A stretch of 64,000 bases of DNA from Tamarix chinensis (Eukaryota > Streptophyta > Magnoliopsida > Caryophyllales > Tamaricaceae). Numbering within the stretch: the stretch's first letter is position 1; each line of letters opens with the position of its first letter. The notes under the pieces were generated by a model that searched no databases, was not told the DNA's origin, and saw nothing but the letters and a program-made list of their open reading frames with translations. Shown one piece after another: positions 37,031 to 49,206 of this stretch. The DNA is taken from contig CM060174.1 in the NCBI GenBank assembly GCA_030549775.1, positions 13,138,128 through 13,202,127 of the forward strand, in the 5' to 3' direction. The translations under genes were made by a program, and so were the position numbers.

Positions 37031-38549
37031 CTAAAACCCTAATCTCAGAATAAGTTAGGAAATAATAGTATTTTTAATAGGAGGGAACCTAATCTTTAGT
37101 TTTTCCCTCTTATAGGTGAGACCAGTCAAAGCCCTAAGGAGGCGTAGGAACGTGCTCCAAGATCGGTGTCATATTAGGTAAGGGTGTAACTAAGGCCTTA
37201 TGTGTGTTGTGTGCCTTGTATGTCTTGTATCATGATGTGTTATGTATCTTATGGTTATTGTTATAACTATTTCATGTGTAGTGTGGCTTGGAGTTGAGGT
37301 ATGCTTATCTACTTTCATATGGCATGTGTTACTATGTATATGTTAAGGAATGTGATGTAATGTGTTTTGACCCTTTAAGACATGCATGCGAGGATGTTTA
37401 ATATGGTTTGGTGGGGTGGAAACGATGAAAAAGGAAAATGGGAAAGTAAGTTGACCAAAGGGAAATAAGTTAACCAAGGGATGTGAGTTGACCTAAATAT
37501 TTTAATGGTCCATCAGTGGATGAATAAAATGGGGATTTTAAATAAAATAAAAGAGTGGGAGAATCTATGGTTGTGCATGGGAGAGTCTATGGCTTTGTAT
37601 GGGAGAATCTAGGGTTTTGTACGGGAGAATCTATGGTTCTGCACGGGAGAATCTAATCTATGGTGTTGCATGGGAGAATCAAATCTATGGTTTTGTATGG
37701 GAGAATCTAGGGTTTACATGGGAGTTTAGGGTTTTGCATGAGAAAGTTTGAAGGTTTGCATGGGAAGGTTAGAGTCTGCATGGGAGTAAAATTTACGTAC
37801 GAAAAGTTAACTTGGGGTGTGAGGAAGGTAATGAAAGAGTTGTTTGGGTGTTTGGAGGCTTTGGGTGAAAAATAATATGTGGGATAGTATAAGGGTATAT
37901 AGGAGACTGAGCTAGGGTTTGGGAGAAAACCCTAATATGAGAAGATGGTAAAAGGAGAATTTGAAGAGGGTGAGTGGAGTATGAGATTAGGGTGGAAATT
38001 GTCGTGTGTGGGATGAGCATGATTAGTATGGAAAAATAAGAAGTGGAAGGTGAGAAATGGAGGGGTGATATGTGAAAATGAGGAAGCGAGTGTTTGATGT
38101 GGCCAGTTAGGGTTTGATGTGACTACCTAGGGTTTGTGACCATGCGTGTGCTTGAGGAGTAAGGCATAATGATGAGGGTTGAATCTAAAGGTTGTGATGT
38201 GTGGAGTGTTAAAATGATTTGGGTTGTGTGAGGTGGAGTAGGATGGGCCACATAGGCATAAATTAGGGTTTCTGGGAAAAACCCTAGAGCGAGGCAGTGA
38301 GTGGACTGGAGGTGAAAAGTAGTGGGCCTTGACCCACATATATGGGAGATGGGCTCTAGTGTGAGTTAGGGTAAGGAGGAAAGGATGTTGGGTCAAGTTA
38401 GGAGGTGTATGAGTCTCATGATGTGGGACGGGACCTTTTGAAGGATAAGCGTAGAGGGAGTTAGTCATACATGTCTAGGGTGAAACTTCTGAATAATATA
38501 CTTAAGACATTGATTACGTAAAGTGGAAGATTGTTGAGCCGGGCCTAGA

Positions 38550-38895
38550 CCAGTCCACCGACATATAATAGTGGTTAGGGCATTTTACCCTATGTGTGAC
38601 CGATCCACCGGCGAATAATAGTGGTTAGGTGCATTATGCCTATATATTTTCGGTCCACCGACTATAATAGTAGGGGATTCCGTACTCAACAAACTGAACA
38701 TAATTATGCTAAGACATGAGAAAGACACTAAGTACTTACAATGAAACACCATGAAAGTCGGGGCCAGACCGGTTCACCGGCGAATAATAGTGGTCAGGAG
38801 CTTTATACCTTGTATGTTTTCGGTCCACCGACAATAATAGTGGGCATGAGCTTTATGCTTTGTATGTTTTCAGTCCACCAGCTATAATAGTGGAA
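38550..38895 (+). repeat. Six-copy half-palindrome motif array in inner LTR
   Basis: Motifs like GTCCACCGACTATAATAGTGG near 38555, 38592, 38650, 38769, 38822 and 38872. Number and three-gap-three arrangement are the same as at 7528-7875. Confidence 0.7.
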
Positions 38896-39404
38896 TTTCG
38901 GTACTCGCATGGATTCTCTCTCCATGTTATTTTATTTCCTTCTGTTATTTCTTTTTTATATTAGATTTTCTAGAATTAAACTTTATCGTTGTAGACATTA
39001 TTCCATTCAAGGAATTTTGATTTCGTACTTTGGGTTATGTAAACTCTTTATACATACTCTGATGTCTATGTTATGATCATTCTAGTTCTTTTTATGAACT
39101 CTTGGTTTAAATATTGATTTAAGTTTAACAAATATCCTTTTTAGCCTTAGCATTTGGTACTGGAATGGTAAGAGTGAATCGGTCTGGTACTAAGTGTGGC
39201 GGTAATATTCCCAAAATTCATAGGTTCTAATTTAATTTAATTGCTTCCGTTTAAAAAAAATAGTGAATTTTAGGGTGTTCTAATAATAATAAGAATGTTA
39301 GGGTGATAATAATAATAATTATCGAGCTAGGCCCAAGTTAGAGTGTTTTTTGGTTCACCTGCTATAATATGGTCAAGTAGTAGCCTTGGTGATAATATGG
39401 TCAA

Positions 39405-39405
39405 G

Positions 39406-39443
<38 letters not shown>

Positions 39444-39468
39444 CAACAACAACAACAACAACAACAAT

Positions 39469-39501
<33 letters not shown>

Positions 39502-39523
39502 AAGATTAACAATAATAACGATA

Positions 39524-39584
<61 letters not shown>

Positions 39585-39625
39585 TAGTAATACTAATACT
39601 AATACTAATACTAATACTACTACTA
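39405..39625 (+). repeat. AAT/AAC/ACTAAT microsatellites in outer LTR
   Basis: Consecutive runs of AAT, AAC, AAT and ACTAAT, with no other content. They are the minus-strand counterpart of the ATT block in the other LTR copies. Confidence 0.9.
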
Positions 39626-41112
39626 ACGATAATAAGACATATAATAGAAAAATATGTAAAATAAATTACACTTAAGTAAAAATAAGGGTTAGGGTACAAT
39701 TAGGGGTGGATGTGGTAGCTAGGGTGGCGGCTACGGCAGTGCACAATGGCGGCAAAATGGTGATGGAGGTGGTGGTGATTTGACACAATATTGGGGTTGG
39801 AAAATGGAAAGGGAAGTGGTGGTTGTGAAGTGGTAGGGTTCTTGGGCTAGAGGGGGTTGTAGTGGTGGTGGTGGCATGCCACAACAGCGACAACCGAATG
39901 TGGAGGAGAGGAAATGAGGAGGAAGGAGGGGGAGAAAAAGGAAAGGGAGGGTATGGGGAGGATGTCTGGGTAGAGAGTGAAGTAGTGGGGGTGGTGGTTG
40001 TGGTAGAGGAGGCGGCATAGGGCAGCGCAAGGGGCGTCGACAGGGTGTAAAGGGTACCTTGAGCTACCCATTTTGCAAGAGCAGAGAGATTAGATGAGGG
40101 AGAGTTAGATGCGGGAAGGGGTCTCATTTGGTAGAAGGTAGTTTAGGGAGGAGGGTGGGTGGAAGTTTGGACGACAGCAAGGTGCGGCGGCGGCTATGGT
40201 TGCATTTGAAAGGGTGGCGGAGGGGGATTTCAGGAGTTGTTGGACAGAGGGAAAAGAAGAGGAAGAAGGGTGAGGGGTGGAGTAGAGGACAAGGGGGATG
40301 AGGAAAAAGAGAGTGGGACGAAAGGCAGCTACTGGTGTAGGGGAAAAAAGGGAGGAAGAGGGGGGCACATGAGAGGGTTGTGCAGGGGGAGGGTCTGGCC
40401 TGAAATGGAAAGGAAATGGATGAAGGAGAGAGGGAGAGGGTAGATTGGCTAGTGTAGAGGGAGGAAGGAAGGGAGGCTCTCCAGTCGGGCAAGGGAGAAA
40501 AAGAAAGGGGGTGGGCTGGCCTACGTGTGAGGGAGAAGGGGAAGGGAAGGGGGCTGTTGGGCTGGCCCAATCGGGGAGGAAAAAGGAAAAAAAGGAGGGA
40601 GGTGGGCTAGACGACAAGAAGGGGGGAGAAGAGGAGTGGGTTGGGTGGCTTAAAAGGGAAAGAAAAGAGGAAAAAGGAAAAGGAAGAAGAAAGGAGAAGG
40701 AAAAAGAAAAAAGGGAAAAATAAAAATAAAATAATTTTTGGAAGTAGGGTATTTAATTAATTAGATGGATAAATTATTTTAATAAATTAATTTACTTAAA
40801 TTTTAAGATATTAATTTAAGAGGGTAATTTTAGTAAAATATGGGTTTGAAAAATTATTTAAATAAAAAGAGTATGATAACATAACAAAATATTTATTTTA
40901 ATTTATTAAATAATCACATCCATTTTTATAAATCGAAAGTCCACACAATTATTAAATTAATAAATTAAAAAAATTAAATTATCATAAATGAAGATTAATT
41001 ATTAAATTCTTGGTTCTAAATTTTGGGTATTACATAAACAACCCTAGGCATTATTATACTATAATTTGGAATTGTACATGTAACAAAAAGAAAAAGAGAA
41101 AGAGGTGTTCAA

Positions 41113-41630
41113 GGTAAATATTTAGTGATAAGACTTGGGTTAGAATGAAGAGACGATTGAGGAAGATCCTAAGAGCAAAGAAGAGAAATGACCAAAGATA
41201 AAACAAAAAGGCCTTTCAAAAATTAGACCAAAAATTGATATATTTTTAATATATATTTTTGGCAATATTTTCTTTCCTTAATCTAAATTTATATTTTAAT
41301 AAGACAATCTTAGTTAATAATTGGACATACAATTAATATAGATTAATCAATTTTAGTTAATAATCGGTTTAGGGTAAATATTTGGTGATAATGCTTGGGT
41401 TAGAATAAAGAGATGGTTGAGGAAGATTAAGAGAAAAAAGAATAGAAATGACCAAAGATGTAGTAGAAAGGCCCAAACTTGATATATTTCTAATATATTT
41501 TATTAGGAAACATTTTCTTTCTTTAATATAAATATGTATTTTAATAAAAAAATTAGTTAATAATTACATTTACAAATAATATAGATTAATTAATTTTTGG
41601 TATAAAATTATAGTTTTATATGTAATTTAA
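41113..41630 (+). repeat. Diverged tandem duplication, period about 260 bp
   Basis: The segment from GGTAAATATTTAGTGATAA at 41113 recurs from 41373 (GGTAAATATTTGGTGATAA) and the two copies can be followed in parallel to about 41630 with many substitutions and small gaps. Shared landmarks include TTGGGTTAGAAT and GAAATGACCAAAGAT. No coding capacity and no identified element. Confidence 0.65.
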
Positions 41631-41940
41631 AGTATGGACTCTTATTTACACACACACAGACACACAAACGTTTATCATTTTCTCGCATTCTTGTTTTCTA
41701 ATCATATTCATTTTTGTATATTCATTCCCATCCTTGTCTTTGTGCAACATTATGAGTGAATTAACTTTAGTGTTGAAGAAATATAATGCAAGAATTTACA
41801 AACCTGTGGGTGTGTTGCTTGTTGGAGGGGGGGGTTGAACTTTGCTACAATAAAGTTTATACTTTGAAGTGTCGGCGTTTCCTTTAAGGTTATTAACCAA
41901 TTAGGGCATGGCTATTGTTGTGTTCAATGGAGAAACTAAT

Positions 41941-42420
41941 TGTAATACCCCAAATTTTATCTAACCCTCATCCTAAGTAATTCTAGGGTTGAAAAGAAAA
42001 AAAACGAAGAAGAAAAAGAAAACCAAATAGGCCCAAATGCCAGTAGAGAAAAAGAAGGAAAAATGGTGGAGGGGGAGAAGAGTCAGGAGCTGCCGAAAAA
42101 GAAGAAGAAGAAGAAGAAGAAGAAGAAGAAGAAGAAGAAGAAGAAGAAGAAGAAGAAGAAGAAGGAAAATGAGCGACACAAGAAAAGAGGAGGAGAGAGA
42201 GGAGACATAGGAGGCAACATAGGAAATGCACGAAAAGAAAGGGATCAAGCATAGCAGACATAGAAGAAGAAAAAGAAAAATAAGAGATGAGACAAGTGAC
42301 GACAGAGGAGAAAAGAGAGAAGAGACTTGTGGCAGGGGGATGGCATGGAAAGATAAGAAAAAATAGAGGAGAGAGAGTGTGTGTCGATATGAGAATAAGA
42401 GATCTGGAAGAATTTATTTC
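41941..42420 (+). mobile_element. LTR-like start with purine-rich block
   Basis: TGTAATACCCCAAATTTTAT at 41941 matches the start signature of the long-LTR family and is followed, as in the outer LTR, by a long purine-rich block (41990-42400). The rest differs from the other copies, and no matching end or duplication of the left flank CTAAT was found. It may be a truncated LTR of a related family. Confidence 0.4.
42101..42163 (+). repeat. (GAA)21 microsatellite
   Basis: Uninterrupted GAA run of 21 units within a purine-rich region; open frames across it are poly-Lys or poly-Ser/Leu artefacts. Confidence 0.95.
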
Positions 42421-43439
42421 AAATGAAAATAAGTAATTTTTTTATCAAAATAAATTGTTAAATTTTAATCTGTATTTATTTTTGGTTATTTCTTTCTCTA
42501 TTTCTAAGATACATATTTTTAATATATATATTGTAATTAATTTATTATTTATGATTGGATAATTAATTTTTACTAGGGAATATATTGAAACCCTAGACTA
42601 TGGTTTGAGATATAATATTAATTTTATTTGTTTCATGAGATTGTCTTTTAACTCTAATTTGATTGATATAATTTACATGTGTAATTCTATTGAGTATAAT
42701 TTATATATTAAATGGCTTGTTTTGGTTTCCTAATAGTGACAATATGTAGGATTATATGTATGCTAAGCGTCTATGTGAACATGCTAGAAGTTATATATAT
42801 ATAAATTACAACTAGGTTAGATAACAAATAACCTAATAGTTTTGTGATTCTAACTAAAGTAGTAGAGTGTTTAGATACATGTAGGTCAAAGGAGAGGAAT
42901 ACAACTAGACACGCTTGAGGTACTAGTTTGAATACTTAGACTGAAATCATTCCATTTGTGCTTAATGATTTAAATCTAGTTAAATATAGAGTTGCTTATT
43001 GCGAATATACTACTATAATTTAATATGATGTAATATTGGTGCTTTGTCATATTAATTATTTTAGTGAAGTAATATAAGGTGTATAAAACTTCTTTTGACT
43101 TACAACTTGGTCAGTCTATGTTTTGTGATTAGAAGATGACTCAGAAATTATTTTTACATTTCTATCTAATCTAGTGTTGGATTTAAACTTTCCTAGTACA
43201 TTCGTCATATTGGTATTCATTCATATTTATTTTCTCATTTGATTTTTATTATTTTATATTTTTACCCTCCATAATTATATTTTCTTATTATTTATTTTTT
43301 GTGATTTAGAGCTTTTTATTTTATTATTTGTGAGATAGCTAAATTTAGGTAATCTATTTTCAATATCTGGCCTAGAACAATATATTTATTTACCAATACT
43401 ACAATATACTATAAGAGGGTTTAAATTATGTATCGACTA
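42421..43439. other. AT-rich spacer, nothing recognised
   Basis: No coding or repeat signal beyond base composition. It may include the lost C-terminal and 3' end of the hAT element on the right. Confidence 0.4.
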
Positions 43440-44990
43440 TGGTCACACTGTCAAATAGATCAATGCGTTCATCTTCTCAACATCTCCCTAATACTTATCA
43501 CATTTATTTTCAATTTTTTCCGCCATGCTTCTAAAACCATCATCATCACTATGCATCCATGGATTTATCAAGTTAAAATTATAACAAATGTCAAAAACTA
43601 GAGTGTTACTTGTTATGTGCAAAGAACAAGGGACACGATTAGTTAAATCTTAGAATAGGTGTTCCAACTTTTCCCAATCATCATGGGAAACGGGCCCTAC
43701 ATTACCATAACCTTCAAGCTACCTAGGAAGTTCTATCCTACCAGAAAAAAAACATTATATTTCAAAGTTGTGCTTAACATCATATAAGTTAAATTCTATC
43801 TAACATCAAGAGATAGGGAAGACTTGCATTTAATTCTACATTACTCCACTTATTGTTTGAACAATATTAATCTTGAAGGAGAATTTATAACAAACTTAGT
43901 ACCAACCCTAATTTTCTCAATATGACGCACATGGTCCTTCAATACATCCCAAACAATAAGATTCATCATACATGTTAGGATTCTCATATGCAAATAGTTT
44001 CCATCACCAATAGATCCACTAAATCTTTTTACCATGTTTTTTAAATAAAGGCATGCAATATCATTTGAGTTAGCATTATCAATTGTCACTGTACATAATC
44101 TTCCACTCAAATCCTATAAATTCAAACAATCTTCAATTGCCTTAACAAGAGCCCCCATAATGTCTAGAAATAGGACTAAAATTTAAGATCCTATTATGTA
44201 TTATTCATTTATCATCAATAAAATTTGCAATCAAACGCATGTAATTGATTCTTTGGATCAACATATACATATATATATATATATATATTTTTTTTTTTTT
44301 GTAGCCACATAAACCCTTTGAAAAAAATTCTCAAAAAAATTTTCAACTTCATACTCTCAGCAAGATGATATTTATAGAAATCATGAGCTACAGTAGTATG
44401 ACAAGGTATACGAAAAATAGGCCATTTAACAGACACAAAGCACCTAAAACTAGGCTTCTCTATGAATCTAAATGGTAATTCATATATAATAAGCATTACA
44501 ATCAATGCTTATTTAACTTCATCAAGATTTACATTTCTAAATTCCCATTTACTCTCTTGGACCTCTTCAACATTAAGATCTTAGGATTCAAGCTATAAGA
44601 TAGTTTGGTTGCCTTACCATTATTACTAGGATTTAAGGGACAATTTGTTACATGATTATTTAGATTCTTAGTGCCATTGATGTGTGGATCAACAAAATTC
44701 TTAGGAAAATATTTTCACTATGCAATAATGAGATCTTATTCATCACTATACTCCCAAAAGTGATACCAATATACTGATTTTCTTCTATTCTTTCTATCCA
44801 CATATCGACGCCCCTCCATTTTTTTTGTTGCACACTTTTCTCTAATTTTGGGGCTTCATTCTTTTCTATTAGTTTCAGCCATCTCATCCACTACTAGATG
44901 AATTTATTATGTGGCTTGTATAGATTCCAAAGTAACTTTATACCTCTTTTTGGATTAAATGGAGCTTGACATTTGTTACAAAAGTCAAAA
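43440..44990 (-). pseudogene. hAT transposase (zf-BED, RICESLEEPER-like), decayed
   Basis: Minus strand, from high to low coordinates: BED zinc-finger remnants (CNKCQAPFNPKR near 44970; GTKNLNNHVTNCP near 44640), the region before the first catalytic part (ELPFRFIEKPSFRCF, 44490-44450), FMWLQ where the family has the TTDTW motif, an AT microsatellite inside the gene, YVDPKNQLHAFDCKFY, then TVTIDNANSNDIACLYLK with the second conserved Asp (44090-44040), YLHMRILTCMMNLIVWDVLK, and after frameshifts LEGYGNVGPVSHDDWEKLE and SDDDGFRSMAEKIENK. The C-terminal dimerisation region was not found. Multiple stops show it is dead. Confidence 0.8.
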
Positions 44991-45978
44991 TTAATATTTT
45001 AGTAGCAAGAGACTACAATAGAAACTATTAATTAATTAATTACCTAATAAATCATATTACTATTTACATATATTGCATGAAAATTGAGTTATTGAAATCA
45101 AAATATCTTTTTGTAAAAGCAAACACTACTAAAAGATTATAATTTACAATGAGTGGTGTTTTGCACCAAAATATACAAGGTGGGGGGGGGTCTGATTCGA
45201 AGTCTCAAACATGATAGAGCCATTCCTACTCTTGAACTCAAATTATTATTTATCTGTAGTAGTTTTTTGGCATTATTACCAATTAATACCTTATCAACAT
45301 TTGTTTTACTAGGTAAGATTAAGTACTTGATTAGATGGTCTCACTTGTTCAATTTATATTAAAATAATAATATCACTAAATTATTACTAGATTAATACCT
45401 TATCATATCAACTTATCTTCAATCCATGATATATGATGTTGCCAAAATATTCAGCGAGAACAAGTATTGAACTAGTAAGATGGGACAAAAATTAGCCAAA
45501 GTACCTTGGGTCAATGTTTTGGCGATCAATAAATTGGAATCTGGAGACGAATCATATAATGGGGAAAATATAATGGAATTAAAGGGAGAAGAAGATAGAT
45601 AAATTGAGTGATGGAGAATCTTAGGCATTAAATAAACTGAGTTTATTAACCCTTAAATAGGACTTGGAATTTATTGAAGATAGAAGAAAAAAAGCACACC
45701 AATAGACATCGAGAAAAACACAAGGACATTACCACCTAATGAACAAATAGACAAGGATGATTGAAAAATAGAAATGGAGTTTTGTGAGCATCATCGTCGG
45801 TGCATTAGTGAGTTCGGAGTCAGTGCTTAATGCTTGAACCTTGACAATGACTCAACAACAACGAGGACAAGGGTTTAAGTGTTGGAGTCTTAGGGAGGTT
45901 TTGGAAATACAAATTTTCTACAAGAGTGGAAAGCAGCTAACCATGTACAAATTATGAATTAAAAATGGAAAAGTTAAA
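44991..45978. other. AT-rich spacer, nothing recognised
   Basis: Only a short poly-G run (45181-45190) stands out. The open frames here lack conserved features. Confidence 0.4.
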
Positions 45979-45986
45979 GTGCATGG

Positions 45987-46453
45987 TAGGGCTGTACAAA
46001 AAATCTATGATCTGATATCCAAAAAATCTGATCCGACATTTTGGATATCCTAATTAATTTTATTCCAAAAGGATATTTTGTTGATTATTTCAAATATATA
46101 TTATATTATTGTGTTTTTATAGTTTTAAGTTTTAAAATTTTATTTATTTTTGTATTTTAAATATTTATAATAATATGTCAATACTTTTTTTAGATAAAAT
46201 AATATATTTATATGAATAGAGATATGAATATTAACTGATATACAATCTTTATTTTTAAAAATATTCTAGCAAAAGTTATTAAAATTGATAAAATAGAATT
46301 TTCATATAGATATTGGATATATCCGAATTCGGTCCATATTCGGTCAGTATTTTTCAGATATTTGCATCCCGAATATCCGGTATAAAAAATACGAAGCGAA
46401 TATCTAAAAAAAATACTCAAACGGATACGGATATTCGATTTTACGCACCCCTA
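45987..46453. mobile_element. hAT-like MITE, 467 bp, perfect 8-bp duplication GTGCATGG
   Basis: Left end TAGGGCTGTACAAAAAATC and inverted right end TAGGGGTGCGTAAAATCG are clear terminal repeats. GTGCATGG occurs at 45979-45986 and 46454-46461. The right half is rich in CCGAAT/ATTCGG and GGATAT words. Non-coding. Confidence 0.85.
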
Positions 46454-46461
46454 GTGCATGG

Positions 46462-47789
46462 AAGAGTGTGAGGAACCATGAGAGTTTTGGTCTAGTGGAT
46501 TGTGTAGTGGCCAGTGAGATCGTGTCCTATGAGAAAAAAAAATGATTTTCACGTAGGCCTCACAATTCTCAACGTCAACATTGAGTATGCATCTGATCCA
46601 TTCTATCTGGATAGGAAAACTTTCATTTTTGGATCTAACACCCAATTGTCCATATTTTATTAAATTGTAGGCCGAAGACTGACCAAAACCTTTATTAGTC
46701 CAAACAAAAACCTGAATGATCAAGTCTAGGTTGGGTTGGTTTTTAGGTCCACCCTAATTATTGCACATTCCTTAGAAAGAATAAGCATAATACACTTTGA
46801 TTTTCTATTACAATTAAAAAGAAAACTCATAAATAAAATCTTATTCTCTATTACAAGGAATGTAAATTTTTAATGTAAAATAAACAAATTAACTAAAACT
46901 ACAAGACCCTACTCTCATTCTTTGTTTTAATGTAGTTTCATGATTAGCATTTAAATTATGATTGGATCCTCTTGCTATCTGATAATTTGAATAAAAGCAT
47001 AAAATAGTTTTTATATGGTTAAAAAATTAGGTATTAAAGTTTGAAAAGAATATATATAAGAATAATAAGCAAGTTTTAGAAAGATTAATGCTTCATTTGG
47101 TTCATGGAAAGTTTTAAAGAAAAGAAAAAAAAATGATGAGGAAAATAATTTTTTGTGTTTGGTTTACATGAGATAATAAAATAGAAAAAGAAGATGGTAT
47201 AAAATTGTTAAAGATCATCTATATAATTTTCTTTGAGGAAAATTTGAAGGAAAGTATTTTGATTTTAATTTTCTTTCCCTTAAACTTTCTTAGAACCAAA
47301 TAGTGCCTAGAAGGTCATGTATGTCCATATGGTGTGCATTTATTTTATTCTATTTTTAAAAAAATAATCTGTTAATATGGTAGTTAAATAAATAAATACA
47401 TATTTCATTAAAATTTATATAAATATTCAACAAAAAAACCTATTTAAGAAACACACAACTTAAGCGAATTTTAGAAAATTTCATAAGAATCACCAAAAAA
47501 AAATATGATAAAAAGGAGAAATAAACACAATGTTATTTGATTATTGTTAAAGGTAAAAAGAAAAACACCAATTAATGTTTTTTACTCTCATACTATCAGT
47601 GTAAATTTCTACAATAGAGTAAAACAAATTAATTAAAATTATAAGACCTGTCCCTCCCTCTTTATTTTAGTTATAGTTATTTATCATTCCAATTTTAATT
47701 TGATCCCTTTGTAGTTTAATAACATAAAGGAAAAAGTAAGAGAATTTCTAATTTTTCTTATAAAAAAATGAGGTTCTAACGTTTAAAAA
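46462..47789. other. Spacer, nothing recognised
   Basis: AT-rich with several poly-A interruptions. 47090-47310 has TTCATTTGGTTCATGGAAAG...CTTAGAACCAAATAGTGCC, whose GGTT/AACCAAA ends could belong to an old non-autonomous DNA element, but I could not define a duplication. Confidence 0.35.
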
Positions 47790-48352
47790 AACTCAAATGT
47801 CAAAGAATCAGACTAATTACCATAATGTTTGTTGATGACCTAATCTTCTTTAGCAAAGGTAATATGTCATCCATTAAAGCAACGATATCTATAGATAAAT
47901 AGAAGATTTATCTTTAGAAGGTTATTGATCTTAGAGTAGATCATTGCCACCATCCCACTGAAGCAACGAGATCAACATCAAAAATTCAAATTCAAAGAAA
48001 ACTCGTGAAGACTTGCAATACTTGAGGACCAAGAGAAAATTTCCCAAAATGTTGAAGATTGTTTGTTGATGATCGAAAAGTTGTGCTAAAAATTCTTGCC
48101 CTTCTAACAATCCCTAAGAACAGGGAGTATACTTTCCTTCTCCACAATGATCACATAAGTCATCCTTTGTGAGATGACGGTTTCTCTAATTTTAGTTCGT
48201 TAGCAAGAAGTTATGCATTACAAGCCAAACAAAGGTTTAAATTCGTCGACTGGCATGTAGAAATATTAAAAAAAAAATCATTCTCTTATATGTATAAATA
48301 TCCAAAAAAAGCTAAAGTCAACTTTAAGGGTCACTTTATAATTTTTTAGGCT

Positions 48353-48761
48353 CTAGAACCTCGATTGATTTTCCAGAATGATGATCTTGAAATCATCTAA
48401 GTGATTCTCGATTGATTTTCCAGGCACCATCTTAAAGGAATACAGTCTTTGTTTCAAGATTTCCCTTTTCGTCAACTGCTTAGTCATGTACAAGCTCTCC
48501 AATTTTGCCCAAATTGATGCCACTGAAACCTCCTTTAACACTTCTCTTATGACTCTATCACCTAAGCAGAGTATGATGGTACCGTGAGCCTTTTTCTAGT
48601 ATACCAATCTTTGATTTCTCATCCATCGAATTCAAGAACAATGCTAGACAAGAAGTGCCTTCATCTTTACCCTCCATATGTTGAAACCATTCTTCCCTAT
48701 GAATCTTTCTATGTCAAAACGTGTTGTCCCCATGATTCCCTTCACAAGCTTTGATACCAAT
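48353..48761 (-). pseudogene. Ty1/copia gag fragment with primer-binding site
   Basis: Just after the LTR (minus strand) lies TTGGTATCAAAGC (48761-48749), close to the usual TGGTATCAGAGC initiator-Met tRNA primer site. The gag frame follows: MGTTRFDIERFIGKNGFNIW then RVKMKALLV and a stop near 48640, later SIWAKLESLYMTKQLTKREI and LKQRLYSFKMVPGKSIENHL, which is the UBN2-type gag domain. It stops near 48350; protease, integrase and RT are absent. Confidence 0.8.
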
Positions 48762-49206
48762 TGTTATCAAAGCACAACAATATACTCTAATAAATGAACA
48801 AATAAAAAGTAGATAAGTAAGAGAGAAAGAACCAATAATGAATGTTGATGATTCGAATGAGAAACAAAGAACTGAATTTACTGTATTTGTATATTCAACA
48901 CATCAATAAACATACACCTTTAGCTATTTTAAGCTTCTACTAGAAACATACAATCAACTAACTGAAAGAGAACATACTCGTGTACACTATTATGTTTTCT
49001 GCTCAAGGAAAGACTTCCTTATATAGGTAACCATGGACCTTTAATTACCCTTTTACATAACTAGTTAATTGTGCCAACTAACCCAATCACCTAGCAATTA
49101 ACAGAATTAAAAGCCCAATAAGAATAGCCATCCAATGTGTACAACATATGTGGACAAACCAACCAAAGCACACTAACCGTATATGGATGAAATAACCCAA
49201 TTAACA
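48762..49206 (-). mobile_element. 5' LTR of a copia element, 445 bp
   Basis: On the minus strand it starts TGTTAATTGGG at 49206 and ends GATAACA at 48762, directly before the primer-binding site. A TATA box CTATATAAGG is at 49026-49017. The start is inferred from the TG and the flank change, not from a duplication, because the 3' LTR is missing. It sits within the LINE remnant. Confidence 0.6.

Larger units (their letters stand above)
34841..39291 (+). mobile_element. Inner solo LTR (plus strand), nested in the outer one
   Basis: Starts TGAAATGCCC after AGAAT (34836-34840), and AGAAT recurs at 39292-39296, giving a 5-bp duplication (8 bp, ATAAGAAT, if extended). The family end GGTGTTCTA falls at 39282; extra AAT units between it and the duplication leave the exact end uncertain by about 9 bases. 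It shares with the LTR at 3902 the pyrimidine-rich block, the TATA box, the ATT microsatellites, the CCCTAAGGAGGCGTAGGA landmark and the six half-palindromes. No internal genes. Confidence 0.8.
33907..41034 (-). mobile_element. Outer solo LTR (minus strand), interrupted by inner LTR
   Basis: On the minus strand it starts at 41034 with TGTAATACCCAAAATTTAG and ends at 33907 with GGGGGTGTTACA. The flanks TAAAT (33902-33906) and TAAAC (41035-41039) are a 5-bp duplication with one mismatch. Order from its start: AT-rich, pyrimidine-rich (40740-40080), AAT/AAC microsatellites (39660-39400), then four half-palindrome motifs at 34820-34557. The part between the microsatellites and the GGGCCTAG landmark (about 1.4 kb in the other copies) is missing. 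It is split at 34840/39292 by the plus-strand LTR. Confidence 0.8.

Noticed and set aside
47090..47310. Possible non-autonomous DNA element with GGTT/AACC ends
   Set aside because: No target duplication or convincing terminal repeat could be defined.
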